From Saccharomycopsis phalli (Eukaryota > Ascomycota > Saccharomycetes > Ascoideales > Saccharomycopsidaceae): a stretch of DNA of 64,000 nucleotides. Positions within the stretch are counted from its first letter, which is position 1. The number at the start of each line of letters is the position of its first letter. The notes beneath the pieces were generated by a model that saw only the letters and a list, made by a program, of their open reading frames with translations, made no database searches and was not told the DNA's origin. The position numbers were made by a program, and so were the translations under genes. The DNA is taken from the NCBI GenBank assembly GCA_020342235.1, contig CP073213.1, forward strand, positions 846,501 through 910,500, given 5' to 3'. Shown here piece by piece: positions 27,521 through 36,831 of this stretch.

Positions 27521-28399
27521 ATGGGTGCAAACGAAGACGACTTGGACGACTTGGACGACTACTTGGACGATATTGCCGACGAGATCCTCGATAAGCCGTT
27601 CAACTCCAATGCGGCCAAGCCGCCGGTGCCGCCTCAGGCAAAGCCAGACGTCTCCGAAGAGGAGTTGACCAGGCAGATTGACGACAACATGAAAACCTTG
27701 TTTGGCGACCAGTACAACGACCCAAAGACAAAGGAGCAGTTGACAAAGATGATGGACGAATTGGCCCAGAACTTTGACCTAGACAAGTTGGAGCCTGCTA
27801 CTGGCAACCCGACCCAGTCCAACAGCCAGTCCAGCCAGTCGGATGAAACCGAATTCAGCAAGGTCATGGCCAGCACCATGAAACGGCTAAAAGAGCAAAA
27901 CGCCAAGGTCGACCAGTCCATCAAGGAGGAACAGCAGAAACAAAAGTCCCCAGAAGAATTGTTGGCTGACTTGATGCAGGGATTCTCCCTCGACGGCGAA
28001 GCCGAGGGCGACTTTGACATTACAAAGTCCTTGGCAGACATGGTACAAAAGTTGACCACCAAGGAGATGCTCTACGACCCAATGAAGAACCTCGCCACAA
28101 AGTACCCGAAATGGATCGACGAGAACCGCGGCAAAGTGCCGGACCAAGACATGGCCAGATACGAGAGCCAGAACGCCTACGTGCGTGAAATTGTCGACTT
28201 GTATGACAAGCCGACATACGACGACAACAATCCTCAGGACCGCGAGGAGGTCAGCGAGAAGCTCGAGGCGCTACAGGCTGCCGGATTGCCGCCCCAGGAG
28301 TTGATGGAGGACTTTCCAAACTCCAATCCCGGCATGAACTTCAACCCCGAGGAGTTTGCCGCAGGGTTACCCCAGGTCCCGGAGTGCGACCAGCAATAA
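27521..28399 (+). CDS. PEX19: Peroxisomal membrane protein import receptor Pex19
   Basis: This 292-residue, highly acidic protein has an N-terminal DDLDDLDDYLDDIADEIL region (the Pex3-binding segment of the family), a central helical region, EMLYDPMKNLATKYPKWI near 180-197, and a C-terminal CDQQ CaaX box that would be farnesylated, as CKQQ is in S. cerevisiae Pex19. Pex19 binds newly made peroxisomal membrane proteins in the cytosol and docks on Pex3. The frame is open upstream through the minisatellite to a GTG, but ATG 27521 (MGANEDDLDD) fits the family. Its stop lies 50 bp from that of convergent TOM7. Confidence 0.95.
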   Translation: MGANEDDLDDLDDYLDDIADEILDKPFNSNAAKPPVPPQAKPDVSEEELTRQIDDNMKTLFGDQYNDPKTKEQLTKMMDELAQNFDLDKLEPATGNPTQSNSQSSQSDETEFSKVMASTMKRLKEQNAKVDQSIKEEQQKQKSPEELLADLMQGFSLDGEAEGDFDITKSLADMVQKLTTKEMLYDPMKNLATKYPKWIDENRGKVPDQDMARYESQNAYVREIVDLYDKPTYDDNNPQDREEVSEKLEALQAAGLPPQELMEDFPNSNPGMNFNPEEFAAGLPQVPECDQQ

Positions 28400-28449
28400 C
28401 GTGTAGTTGGTAGAACAATATATTCACTATGTACAGCCAGTAGCACCGT

Positions 28450-28691
28450 TTAATTTGGAAGAGGCGAAAGCAAGGTAAACAAGTTTGGTTTTTCGTTCGT
28501 GCTCTTCCAGCCCAAATACAACACAAATGGAATCCAGCAGTAGTGGACAATGGTCTTGGAGGTGTCCAAAATCTTCACAATCCGTTCCTTTCCGTCAGTA
28601 TGCTCCCCTCGTGTTATATTTCACGTACCTTTGATTCTTCTGATAAGTTTGCCATGTTGGTGTAAGTCACCTCTCTAAATTTTTCATCCAT
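28450..28691 (-). CDS. TOM7: Tom7, small subunit of the mitochondrial outer-membrane translocase; one 41-nt intron
   Basis: Two exons join on the reverse strand: exon 1 28691-28629, exon 2 28587-28450 with TAA at the end. The intron (28628-28588, 41 nt) has donor GTACGT, a TACTGAC branch-like site and acceptor AAAG. The join gives SEESK/ERIVKIL, then VHYCWIPFVLYLGWKS and LFTLLSPLPN, which matches S. cerevisiae Tom7 (DESKERISKIL, WIPFVLYLGW, LLSPLP). The product is 66 residues from the first ATG, or 54 from the ATG at 28655, whose MANLSEESK start is closer to the 60-residue yeast protein. Tom7 is a single-span, tail-anchored subunit that tunes TOM and SAM-linked assembly. Each exon alone is too short to look like a gene. 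Confidence 0.88.
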
Positions 28692-28744
28692 CGTCGGTAG
28701 GGTAAAGCGCACTACAATTAATGTATCCTCGTTGATATTCCACA

Positions 28745-28973
28745 CTATGATAATATAATAATAATAATAATAATATTTATTTAAGGCTATAGCTATACTA
28801 CGCTCCCAGAGGATATTTATACTTTGCTATCTACAATTAAGGACGGTGCTGTAGTCGTCGATAGAAAACTCTGCGACAGAGATAAAAAACTTTAAACCGG
28901 TGCTTATGAATATGTAAAGTAATGGGCATTGGAGGGGCAGTGGGCTTTTCCTAGATCGTAGGTGACTTGAGCC
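28745..28973 (+). repeat. Dispersed repeat relic, copy D (longest)
   Basis: This copy aligns with copy C (24105-24318) across its full length; its first 80 bp align with copy E and with the reverse complements of copies A and B. It begins with an (ATA)n tract, then AATATTTATTTAAGGCTATAG. It is a degraded old element; a solo LTR or other non-coding mobile element end is possible, and the family is not assigned. Confidence 0.7.
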
Positions 28974-29018
28974 ACCCCCTCCACGGGGTATTAGCACGGT
29001 AGCCCCCCTAACTCCACT

Positions 29019-29098
29019 CTATGATCATAATAATGATAATAATATTTATTCAAGGCTATAGCTATGGTAGACTTCCCTGGAAGGGAGATATTTCACCG
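29019..29098 (+). repeat. Dispersed repeat relic, copy E (first part only)
   Basis: The sequence from CTATGATCATAATAATG through AAGGCTATAGCTATG to GGAGATATTT matches the first 80 bp of copy D. The rest of the element is not found. Degraded; family not assigned. Confidence 0.65.
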
Positions 29099-29430
29099 TC
29101 TAAAATCCAAGGGCGCACCGCCAACTGTGAATTTAGACAATGCCTTTAGATAAGTGCTTTGATCCAAAGGTGCTGCAATGTTTCTAGAAGCTGCGAGTCT
29201 CACCACTAGGATGTATGCCCGGCAGTCTTTCTGTATAGCTGTGGTATTGAGTTGTTGAGCTGTTGAGTTGTTTGATTTGTTTGATTTGTTTGGTTTGTTA
29301 TTTTTCGTACTCAATTGGTCTTGATTAATCCATGGTCTCATTTCTCAATTCTCACCTCATGCCATCTCTCAATATCTCTTCCTAAGCTTCTTATTCCATC
29401 TCTCATTCATTCATTCCATATCACCATCTC

Positions 29431-31680
29431 TCAATCCCTCTTCCTAAGCTTCTCTTCCTCCCCCTTGTCCACCTTCCCCTCCAGTTGATTTGCCAGGCCC
29501 TCTAACACCTGCTTATAATACTTGTTCCCTTCGAGCGACTTCAAATAGCTATTAAAAGTCCCCACATAGTGCTCCAAAAACTGATTCATCTTGGCCTCAA
29601 GCACCTTGATATATCGGTAGACAAAGTAGTTGTTCTCGTCCAAGGGATACTTCAATGGAGACTTTTCACTAATCCAAAACATCTTATCCTCCTTGGTTCC
29701 TGGCTTGAGCACCTCGCGAGTAATCTTCTTCAACTTTCTCCAGTCGTCATAGGTCTTGTTGACCTTTTGATAGTCATTCTTGGGGATCTCCTGTAGCATT
29801 GTTCTGATCAAGTCCAAAATCTCAATGAGCTCGATAATGTCCTTTTGCGAATTGAGAAGCTCCGCCAATGCCAACCCATGAAGATCGCCCTCCTCCTTGA
29901 ACCTCAGCTTGTCGATATTGATCTTGGGCAAGTTCTCAAAAGACGGTATGGGATTGGAAATGAGATCCTTCTCCAAGTTGGGCAATGGGTATCGGGCCTG
30001 GCTTTCTGCCTTGGCAAGATACTGGTCTACGTTGAACGGGGCGAATATCGCAAGAGCCTTGAACAGGCTCGAAAACACAAAGTTCATGATCTTGTCGGAG
30101 TAGTCTACGCATAGGATGAAGAGGGTGTCGCCGATGTTGGAGATCAAGATCGTGTTTAACGGCACGGCACCGACGGCCCAGCAAACAAAGAACGCTCTTC
30201 CAAACGAGGAGGAAGGTGCCGGAACTCCGTATCCGATGGTCAACAAGCACAAGAAGCAGAAGTAGGCGCTGTCGAAATACGTCCAGCCCTCGACCCGCAT
30301 AAAAGCCACGGCCCCAACGAGCCAGAAGCTCACAAACACAACGAGGGTGAGCAAGAGGGAGAGGAACCGCTGGTAGTTGTAGGAGACGCGGCGGACCAAC
30401 TCCATGATTTTGAACATGTCCTCGTCCCTCAATTCCTCGACCGACGCCAAGGAGTGCACTTGCCTTAGAGTCAATGTGCCCTTGAGCTGGTCGAGGCCAG
30501 TGTAAGGCACTGGTTCTGACACCGACTGGTCGGTGAGCATGTCGTCGATTATGCTGGCGGAAGGGGTCGAAGTCAAAGGGGCAGACGAGACAGAAGCCTC
30601 GGAGTCGGGTACTTTGGACTCTGACTTGAGCAAGTTGCAGTACTTTTTGTACAACTTCTTGCGGCGGCTCTCAACCTGACTCCAGAAGATCAAGGGCTCA
30701 CTGTTGCTGAGCACCATTTGCCGCACGGTGGTGACAATCAACCCCAAAAAGAGGAGCCCGACTATGGCGTAAACCAAGACAAAGGCCTTGGCACCGGTTG
30801 AGGAGGGGATAATATCGCCCAAGCCGACGGTGGTGACGCTGACGACACAGAAGTATAGTGCTGTGCCGTAGTTGATGTCGATTAAGCGGGTGAAGATCGC
30901 GGCCCCGATGCTGAGCCACACTGCAAAAGCCAACGTGTAGAAAATAAGGCCGCGCTGTGCCGAGTCCAAGTTGAATCCCGAGGAGTACTTCTTGAGGTGG
31001 TGGCCCAAGAGGTTCATCAGGAGGAGAAACGAGTTCATGATGTACATGGCAGCAGTCATCACTGCAAACCAGTATCCTTCAGAGGGCTCAAACAGGTTTG
31101 TTTTGAACGACTGGACGTACACCACACAGATGATGGAGATGAGGAGCAACGAGGCCACGAACCAGCCGATTATGGACACAATCTGGGCGACCAAGTAGTT
31201 GATTCGCTGGGAAAAGTTCATAATGAGAAACAAGTCCGATATCGTGCCGACCACAATCGAGAGCGAGTTCACCACAAGCACCCAGGCCGGATCGGCGTGG
31301 TACTTGCCGTCCATATCCTTCCTCCAGCGGTCGACCAAGGCGGCAATGGATATCATATTGGCCAAGGGTCCGAGGCAGGACGCTGCGAGCGGGAAGTACG
31401 ACGAGAGGACGAACCAGAACACAAAGTGGCGGTCCGACGGCAGCACGTTGAGCGAGAGGGCAATGTCCTTGTTGATGCGGAGAAGATGGTCTGGAATCGG
31501 CACTCCGTTGTCGTTGGAGGAGTGGATGCTGATGTAGGGCCGGAGCTTGTCATCGGTGTTGCGGTGCAAGTAGTCAATGTGGCTGTTGATCTTGGACGTG
31601 ATATCGTTGAGGTGCTTGCGCTTGGCAAAGTCCTTGGCGTCTGTCTGCGAGTTGTCGACTAGTCTGTTGAAGTGGTCCAT
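29431..31680 (-). CDS. TOK1: Two-pore-domain outward-rectifier potassium channel Tok1
   Basis: This 749-residue channel has the fungal-specific layout of eight membrane spans and two pore loops. P1 reads SVTTVGLGDIIPSSTGAKAF (filter VGLGD near residue 284). P2 reads LLTIGYGVPAPSSSFGRAFF (filter IGYG near 483). The C-terminal 190 residues are soluble and Lys/Glu-rich. Tok1 sits in the plasma membrane and passes outward potassium current on depolarisation. In the P2 loop the acidic residue after GYG, Asp in S. cerevisiae Tok1, is Val. TTG is used for nearly all Leu codons in the pore region. The start ATG at 31680 opens with MDHFNRLVDN. Confidence 0.92.
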   Translation of the reverse strand: MDHFNRLVDNSQTDAKDFAKRKHLNDITSKINSHIDYLHRNTDDKLRPYISIHSSNDNGVPIPDHLLRINKDIALSLNVLPSDRHFVFWFVLSSYFPLAASCLGPLANMISIAALVDRWRKDMDGKYHADPAWVLVVNSLSIVVGTISDLFLIMNFSQRINYLVAQIVSIIGWFVASLLLISIICVVYVQSFKTNLFEPSEGYWFAVMTAAMYIMNSFLLLMNLLGHHLKKYSSGFNLDSAQRGLIFYTLAFAVWLSIGAAIFTRLIDINYGTALYFCVVSVTTVGLGDIIPSSTGAKAFVLVYAIVGLLFLGLIVTTVRQMVLSNSEPLIFWSQVESRRKKLYKKYCNLLKSESKVPDSEASVSSAPLTSTPSASIIDDMLTDQSVSEPVPYTGLDQLKGTLTLRQVHSLASVEELRDEDMFKIMELVRRVSYNYQRFLSLLLTLVVFVSFWLVGAVAFMRVEGWTYFDSAYFCFLCLLTIGYGVPAPSSSFGRAFFVCWAVGAVPLNTILISNIGDTLFILCVDYSDKIMNFVFSSLFKALAIFAPFNVDQYLAKAESQARYPLPNLEKDLISNPIPSFENLPKINIDKLRFKEEGDLHGLALAELLNSQKDIIELIEILDLIRTMLQEIPKNDYQKVNKTYDDWRKLKKITREVLKPGTKEDKMFWISEKSPLKYPLDENNYFVYRYIKVLEAKMNQFLEHYVGTFNSYLKSLEGNKYYKQVLEGLANQLEGKVDKGEEEKLRKRD

Positions 31681-32034
31681 TTGGCATTTCTTTTAGACCC
31701 GGAGAAGCAGGTGCATGGCTTGAAATAATTCCTGCAGAAACGTGGATGTGCGACCCGCAGTGGAGTGAATGATGCAATAGGACTAAGCCGAAATACAATG
31801 GTACGAGAGTGCAAAGTTGGTGACTGCTGGAGATATGGACGGCTGGATAGACGACTTGGTATTACAAACTGACAACTACTGGTTAAAATGTAAATTGCCA
31901 TGTATTTAGACCTGGCCAATTGGTTGGAAGAATAGATAAGCATTTGATAAGACAAGCCACACGCCACCAATATTCATCGCTATTAATATGGCTACACAGC
32001 ATACAAAGACCTGGCCTTCTAGCATAAGGACTAT
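31681..32034. other. Upstream region of TOK1
   Basis: This 354-bp region lies between the TOK1 start and the PTP1 stop (both reverse strand) and should hold the TOK1 promoter. I see no clear motif, RNA or short gene in it. Confidence 0.5.
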
Positions 32035-33201
32035 TTACTTGGCTCGTCCCTTTTCTGCCTCTAGTAAAATATCGCGGTACACCAACTCCGCAGTATCGTA
32101 AATGAATAAATACTGGCTTCGGCTTTGCACCAGCATCATCCGCTGCTCTCGAAGACTAAGCACAATCTCCTTGATCGGATCCTTTTGCTCCCGCCCTTCC
32201 GAGCCTTCCGGCAGATCACTGAATACACTACAGCAATTGAGAAGATAATCCAACGTGATAAACGTCCCCGACCGGCCCACCCCAGCGGAACAGTGAACAT
32301 AGAGCGGGTTGCTGTTGTACTCAGTGGTCTCCAAGTTCTTGTCGCCATTCAACTTCCACGCTGCCCGTGACAATTCTAGCACCACCTCGTGCCCGTTGGG
32401 CTTGGAAAAGTCACTCCACTTGTCGTAGTAGAAGTGGTGCACCTGCTTGGGCCGAAACCCCGGCACAACGCCAACAGGCTCGAGCAAGAGCTTCGAGTAT
32501 GTGTAGTTGTCGTTCGTCCTCGACTCAATCAAGCTGAGCCGGAGCGAGCACCGGAACCCCTCGTCATACTGCTCCTCGTTATGGAGCAAGATTTCCTCGT
32601 ACTCGGTTCCGTCCGGCCAGTACTTGAAGCACTTGCTCACGCCATTCTCGGACAACGACGTCACCATGACAATCACAATTGGCTTGTTATCGTCCGCAGG
32701 ATCCGACTCGTGGTAGCACATTTGCCAGAAATGTGGTGCGGTCTTCTCTGAAGGACCCTGCGTGGCGATATAGTACCGCTTATATTTGCTGCTGTCCGGC
32801 ACCTCCATTCGAATATACGACGCATTTATATAGTCGGAGTGTCCCGGGGAAATCACCGGCAACCGGACTCGGTTCCTGTCCCACGGAAACACATTGGTGT
32901 ACCTGCTTCTTCCGTCCAGGTGCGATGAGGCACTCTCGTGAATACTCCACTTCGACTGCGTGCCCAACGTCATGGCCTCATCCAACCTCTCTCTCTCCGT
33001 CTGGTTAATGGCCTTGTATGAATCCGCAAGTTCCTTCGTGGTCTGTTGAAGGTACCACGGTACACTGTGGCTCGCGTGTTTGCCAAAGAGTGACCGAATC
33101 CCCTTGGAGGTATCCTTGAGGATCTCTGGAGGAGAGAGCAAGCGCAGAATAACAGATGGCGCTCCGTTCTCCTGTGTATCCTCGTCTTGGTTGCTCTTCA
33201 T
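32035..33201 (-). CDS. PTP1: Protein tyrosine phosphatase, Ptp1 type
   Basis: This 388-residue classical tyrosine phosphatase has NRYTNVFPWDRNRVRL-like substrate-binding sequence (RYTNVFPWDRNRV), DYINASYI, YIATQGP near residue 150 and the P-loop VHCSAGVGRSGTF with nucleophilic Cys near residue 303. The general-acid loop reads KWSDFSKP, not WPD; S. cerevisiae Ptp1 also departs from WPD at the Pro, and the Asp is kept. Ptp1 is a single-domain, mainly cytosolic enzyme. The frame opens at a GTG at 33240; first ATG at 33201 (MKSNQDEDTQ). It diverges from a permease gene across 265 bp. Confidence 0.88.
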   Translation of the reverse strand: MKSNQDEDTQENGAPSVILRLLSPPEILKDTSKGIRSLFGKHASHSVPWYLQQTTKELADSYKAINQTERERLDEAMTLGTQSKWSIHESASSHLDGRSRYTNVFPWDRNRVRLPVISPGHSDYINASYIRMEVPDSSKYKRYYIATQGPSEKTAPHFWQMCYHESDPADDNKPIVIVMVTSLSENGVSKCFKYWPDGTEYEEILLHNEEQYDEGFRCSLRLSLIESRTNDNYTYSKLLLEPVGVVPGFRPKQVHHFYYDKWSDFSKPNGHEVVLELSRAAWKLNGDKNLETTEYNSNPLYVHCSAGVGRSGTFITLDYLLNCCSVFSDLPEGSEGREQKDPIKEIVLSLREQRMMLVQSRSQYLFIYDTAELVYRDILLEAEKGRAK

Positions 33202-33466
33202 CTCGACCCAATTTTGAGTGTAAAATTTCGTTTTCCTCACTATGCATCATGCCAAATTGCAGATCGCCGCCCTTTGAAATCACGCAATCCACAGCATATT
33301 CTGCGCCAGTGTATAGAAGCGACTCAAAATTCACCTTAATTGGCCGTTTGATCTGGTATCAATGTGCACGAGAAATCCACAACTGTGGCGTGAAATAAGA
33401 CCGAGATGCAATTTTCTTGGTACTCATCGCTATAAAAGAGCCTAAATCCTGTAGCAAGACTGTAAA

Positions 33467-35188
33467 ATGGCAAAACTCCCTTGGTTTATTCCCCATGAAA
33501 GACAAGTACTCGACACCAACAAGTACTACAATGAGTCGCTGTCGGAAGAGTCGTCAAATGACTCCAAAGATACACATCCCACTGTAAAGTTGGACGACGG
33601 CAAGGTTGTGAGAATCAAAGAGTTCAGGGACGAGGCAGACCGGCCGTGGTGGAAGTTCTTTGACGAATTTGAGTACAGAGAAACCACTCAGGAGTCGTTG
33701 GACCACCGCTGGTACCAATGGTTTGCTCCGGGAACCACCCCCGAGGAGAAGCGGTTGGTATGGAAGTTGGACTTGCTCATTGCCTTTTACTCTTTTGTTG
33801 GCTATTGGATCAAGTTCATCGACCAAACCAACTTGAATAATGCCTATGTCTCCAACATGAAGGAGGACTTACACATGATGGGCAACGACTTGATCAATAC
33901 ACAGGTGATCTTTCTGGTTGGCACCATCATCTTCGAGCTTCCAATGATGTTTTTGTTGCCTCGTGTGCCTATTCCATACCTACTCTTTGTCTTTGAGCTT
34001 GGCTGGGCTGTTTGTACTTTGGCCCTTTTCGATGTCAAGACCGTTTCGTCTTTGAAGATTTTACGTTTCTTTGTCGGTGCGTTTGAAGCCGCATACTTCC
34101 CTGGTATCCACTACACATTGGCTAGCTGGTACAAGTCCTCAGAGATTAGTAGACGCGGTGCATTGTTTTACATGGGCCAATTTTTAGGGGTATTGACCTC
34201 GGGGTTGTTACTGTCTGCCACTTTCAAAGGCTTGAACGGCGTGCACGGCCTATCTGGATGGAGATGGATGTTCTTGATTGACGGGGTCATCTCTATTATC
34301 GTAGCTATCTTTGCCCTTGTCATGTTGCCGGGGACTCCTTTCTCCTGTTACTCCATCTGGCTTACCTACGAGGATATTTTGGTCGCCAGAAAAAGAATGT
34401 TTGACAACGGCACCGACCCATCATCCACCAACGAGTCGTTCTTTGACAAAAAGGCTTGGAAAAAGGTCTTTAGCACATGGCACGTTTACTTGTTGAGTGT
34501 CATTCAGATGATGGGTTTCAACACCAATAATACCAGCACCGGCTCGTTTGCACTCTGGTTGAAGTCGCTCAATAGATACTCCATTCCAAAAATCAACGAC
34601 TTAACAGCCGCGCCACCTGCAGTTGGTATCGGCTACATTCTCTTTATTTGCTTTGGTGCAGACTTAACTCGCAAGCGGTTTGGCTTCATTATATTTTCTT
34701 TCATCATGAACTTTATCGGCAATATCATCTTGGCCATCTGGGACGTCAGCGAAACTGCAAAGTGGTTTGGTTTCATGTCGGCATATTGGTCTTGGTCCCA
34801 GTCATCGGTATTCAACCCAATGATTAGTGACTTTTTAAGAAAGGATAATAACGTCAGAGCCATTGGCTGGATGATTCAATACACCATGGGTCTTCAGTCC
34901 AGCGCATGGATATCGAAGCTTGTGTTCCCCACCGTTGATGCTCCCCGGTTTAAAAAGGGTTTCCTCACCTGTGCAATTTTCAGTATGGGATTCAATATTT
35001 TGCTTTGTTTGGCATACTATCTCTACAAAAAGGATGAGCGACGCGAGGCCTTGGAGAATGGCATTTATATTTACAATAGTAAAACTGAACCAGTCCCTGA
35101 AATTGTCAAGGAAGAAGCCGTCACCAAGGTGAATGTTACAGAATACGATCGAAAATCACTTGATGAACCATTTTCTGACAAAACTTAA
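33467..35188 (+). CDS. MFS permease of the anion:cation symporter family (Vht1/Seo1/Fen2-like)
   Basis: This 573-residue major-facilitator protein has an approximately 105-residue cytosolic N-terminus containing RPWWKFFDEFEYR and HRWYQWFAPGTTPEEKRLVWKLDLLIAFYSF, then twelve membrane spans. WKLD..I..Y.F.GYW.K..D..NL.NAYVS.MKEDL is the signature of the allantoate-permease (Dal5) superfamily. The WWKFFDE lead and large size place it with Vht1 (biotin), Fen2 (pantothenate) and Seo1. The substrate cannot be read from sequence; a vitamin or organic anion taken up with protons is likely. A TATAAAAG box lies at 33431, 36 bp before the ATG. Confidence 0.8.
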   Translation: MAKLPWFIPHERQVLDTNKYYNESLSEESSNDSKDTHPTVKLDDGKVVRIKEFRDEADRPWWKFFDEFEYRETTQESLDHRWYQWFAPGTTPEEKRLVWKLDLLIAFYSFVGYWIKFIDQTNLNNAYVSNMKEDLHMMGNDLINTQVIFLVGTIIFELPMMFLLPRVPIPYLLFVFELGWAVCTLALFDVKTVSSLKILRFFVGAFEAAYFPGIHYTLASWYKSSEISRRGALFYMGQFLGVLTSGLLLSATFKGLNGVHGLSGWRWMFLIDGVISIIVAIFALVMLPGTPFSCYSIWLTYEDILVARKRMFDNGTDPSSTNESFFDKKAWKKVFSTWHVYLLSVIQMMGFNTNNTSTGSFALWLKSLNRYSIPKINDLTAAPPAVGIGYILFICFGADLTRKRFGFIIFSFIMNFIGNIILAIWDVSETAKWFGFMSAYWSWSQSSVFNPMISDFLRKDNNVRAIGWMIQYTMGLQSSAWISKLVFPTVDAPRFKKGFLTCAIFSMGFNILLCLAYYLYKKDERREALENGIYIYNSKTEPVPEIVKEEAVTKVNVTEYDRKSLDEPFSDKT

Positions 35189-35338
35189 TTAATCATTCTA
35201 GACTCTATATTCAATTAGACATGTGCCTCTGTTACTATATTTCTAAATGTAGGGTAATTCTCGATACCACTCCCGGGTAACGTATATTTCCAGGTGTTTG
35301 ACAATTGCATAGGAAAAATCTTTCAACTTGCAACCGCC

Positions 35339-36271
35339 ATGTCTGGAGAGATATTGAATTTAGTTAGACCTAATTTGCCAGGTCCAGTGGCCAATGCAAG
35401 TGTATCAGCGTTTGCTGTTCATCCTTTGCAAGTTAAAATCCAATCACCAGCTTTATTGGCTATTTTGGAATCATCTCTTAGATCAGACAACAATGCTAGA
35501 GCCATCGGGGCATTATTGGGTACTAGATCGGAAGACGGATCAGAAATAGAGATTCATGACTCTTACATAATTCCGCACGAAGAGAAGGATGACGAAGTCA
35601 CCATAGACGAGTATACTCACAAAAGCTTGCTTGGCTTGTACCGTAAATCCAATCCAAGAAATAGTATAGTCGGATGGTTCCAGACTTCAGGAAACTTGGA
35701 TACCGTCACTTCATTGGTGCACGAGTTTTTTGGATCGGCCGAGGGAACTTATCCACACTCGGCAATTCATTTAACCCTTGAATCCAAGGACCAAAACAAC
35801 CAGAGCATTGTTCCTGTGATCAACACATATGTCACTACGCCTGTTGGCAATGCTGGAAGCGACAGCAATTTGAACAATTTATTCACACCAATTCCGTTTG
35901 AAATCACCTATAATAATAGCGAATCCTTGGCTCTTAGCTATGCCATGAAAACAGTAGATACAGGCAATAATGTGTTACCGTTGGAAAAGTCGTACAATGA
36001 CTTGGTGATAATCGACAAGAATTTGGAGGCCATTAATAAGTTATTGGATGCCAACATTGCATATATTGAGAAATTGTTAGCCGAGGAGAACTTTGAGGAC
36101 GACAAGATCGGAAAGTTTATGATCTCCAATTTGTTATTGTTCAACTCGAGTTTCGAGGGATTCAACAAGAACTTCAATAGCCACATTCAAGACACGTTGA
36201 TGGTAGAATATTTGGTATCGTCAATCAAGACCCAAATTGAATTATCAGCTAAGTTGACCACTATGGTATAA
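35339..36271 (+). CDS. Translation initiation factor eIF3 subunit f (MPN domain)
   Basis: This 310-residue protein has an MPN domain from about residue 35: VKIQSPALLAILESSLR, ARAIGALLGTR, IVGWFQTSGN and SAIHLTLES. The JAMM metal-binding His-x-His is absent (VHEFFG in place of a catalytic arrangement), as in eIF3f. The C-terminal stretch QDTLMVEYLVSSIKTQIELSAKL matches eIF3f, where a closely similar helix ends the protein. Within eIF3 the subunit pairs with eIF3h in many eukaryotes. S. cerevisiae lacks it, so presence here shows a larger eIF3 than bakers' yeast. The frame opens at a GTG (35294); the first ATG is 35339, MSGEILNL. Confidence 0.82.
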   Translation: MSGEILNLVRPNLPGPVANASVSAFAVHPLQVKIQSPALLAILESSLRSDNNARAIGALLGTRSEDGSEIEIHDSYIIPHEEKDDEVTIDEYTHKSLLGLYRKSNPRNSIVGWFQTSGNLDTVTSLVHEFFGSAEGTYPHSAIHLTLESKDQNNQSIVPVINTYVTTPVGNAGSDSNLNNLFTPIPFEITYNNSESLALSYAMKTVDTGNNVLPLEKSYNDLVIIDKNLEAINKLLDANIAYIEKLLAEENFEDDKIGKFMISNLLLFNSSFEGFNKNFNSHIQDTLMVEYLVSSIKTQIELSAKLTTMV

Positions 36272-36831
36272 TAGATGTTTGATGACGAGGGTTGTAGAAT
36301 TTGTCAAGCAGGAAATGGTTATGGTATTTTATTTAAGATTTTAATAATTATTCATTGTACAATGATCGTAGTTATGCAGGATGTAGGGTTTTAGGTTTTC
36401 ACTGAGTATAATCCAAACGCATGAGAATGGTTATTACAAAATTTATACTGCCAAACAAACTATGAAAAAAATCTGTAACTTGAAATATAATTCATCACAT
36501 GTCATTGCTTGTGTGAAAACCTTTCACGTCTTGGTTAAATCTGTAAAATGCCAGAATGGATGTTTTCGTCTCCAACAACGTTGGGTAAAATCTGCAGAAC
36601 CAAGAATACAGATATATACCAAACCCACGGATACGGCCCGTTTAGGCAATTGCGAGAAACTTGCATACAAACATAATAAACATTTAATATTTTGACAATC
36701 ACAGCAAAAAAAAGCACAGTCAGTATATCACAGGTAGACTTGTCCAAGCTTAAGACCCCGATAATATTCTTGTTTTAAGGCCCATCATTAGCCACTTTGT
36801 TTTCTTTTTTCTGTTAATTTACCAACTGGAG
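36272..36831. other. AT-rich intergenic region before the coiled-coil gene
   Basis: 560 bp of AT-rich DNA. A forward reading frame at 36462-36695 has no recognisable features and unremarkable codon use. No RNA gene or motif is seen. Confidence 0.5.

Larger units (their letters stand above)
28692..29430. other. Intergenic region between TOM7 and TOK1 with repeat relics
   Basis: This 739-bp region holds the TOM7 promoter, two dispersed-repeat relics (28745-28973 and 29019-29098), an ATA-rich run near 28750-28775 and a short C4/G4 hairpin near 28978-28993. A reverse-strand reading frame at 29093-29341 resembles nothing I recognise. No RNA gene is seen. Confidence 0.55.

Noticed and set aside
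36462-36695. 77-codon forward frame upstream of the coiled-coil gene
   Set aside because: No domain, no codon bias and no recognisable orthologue.
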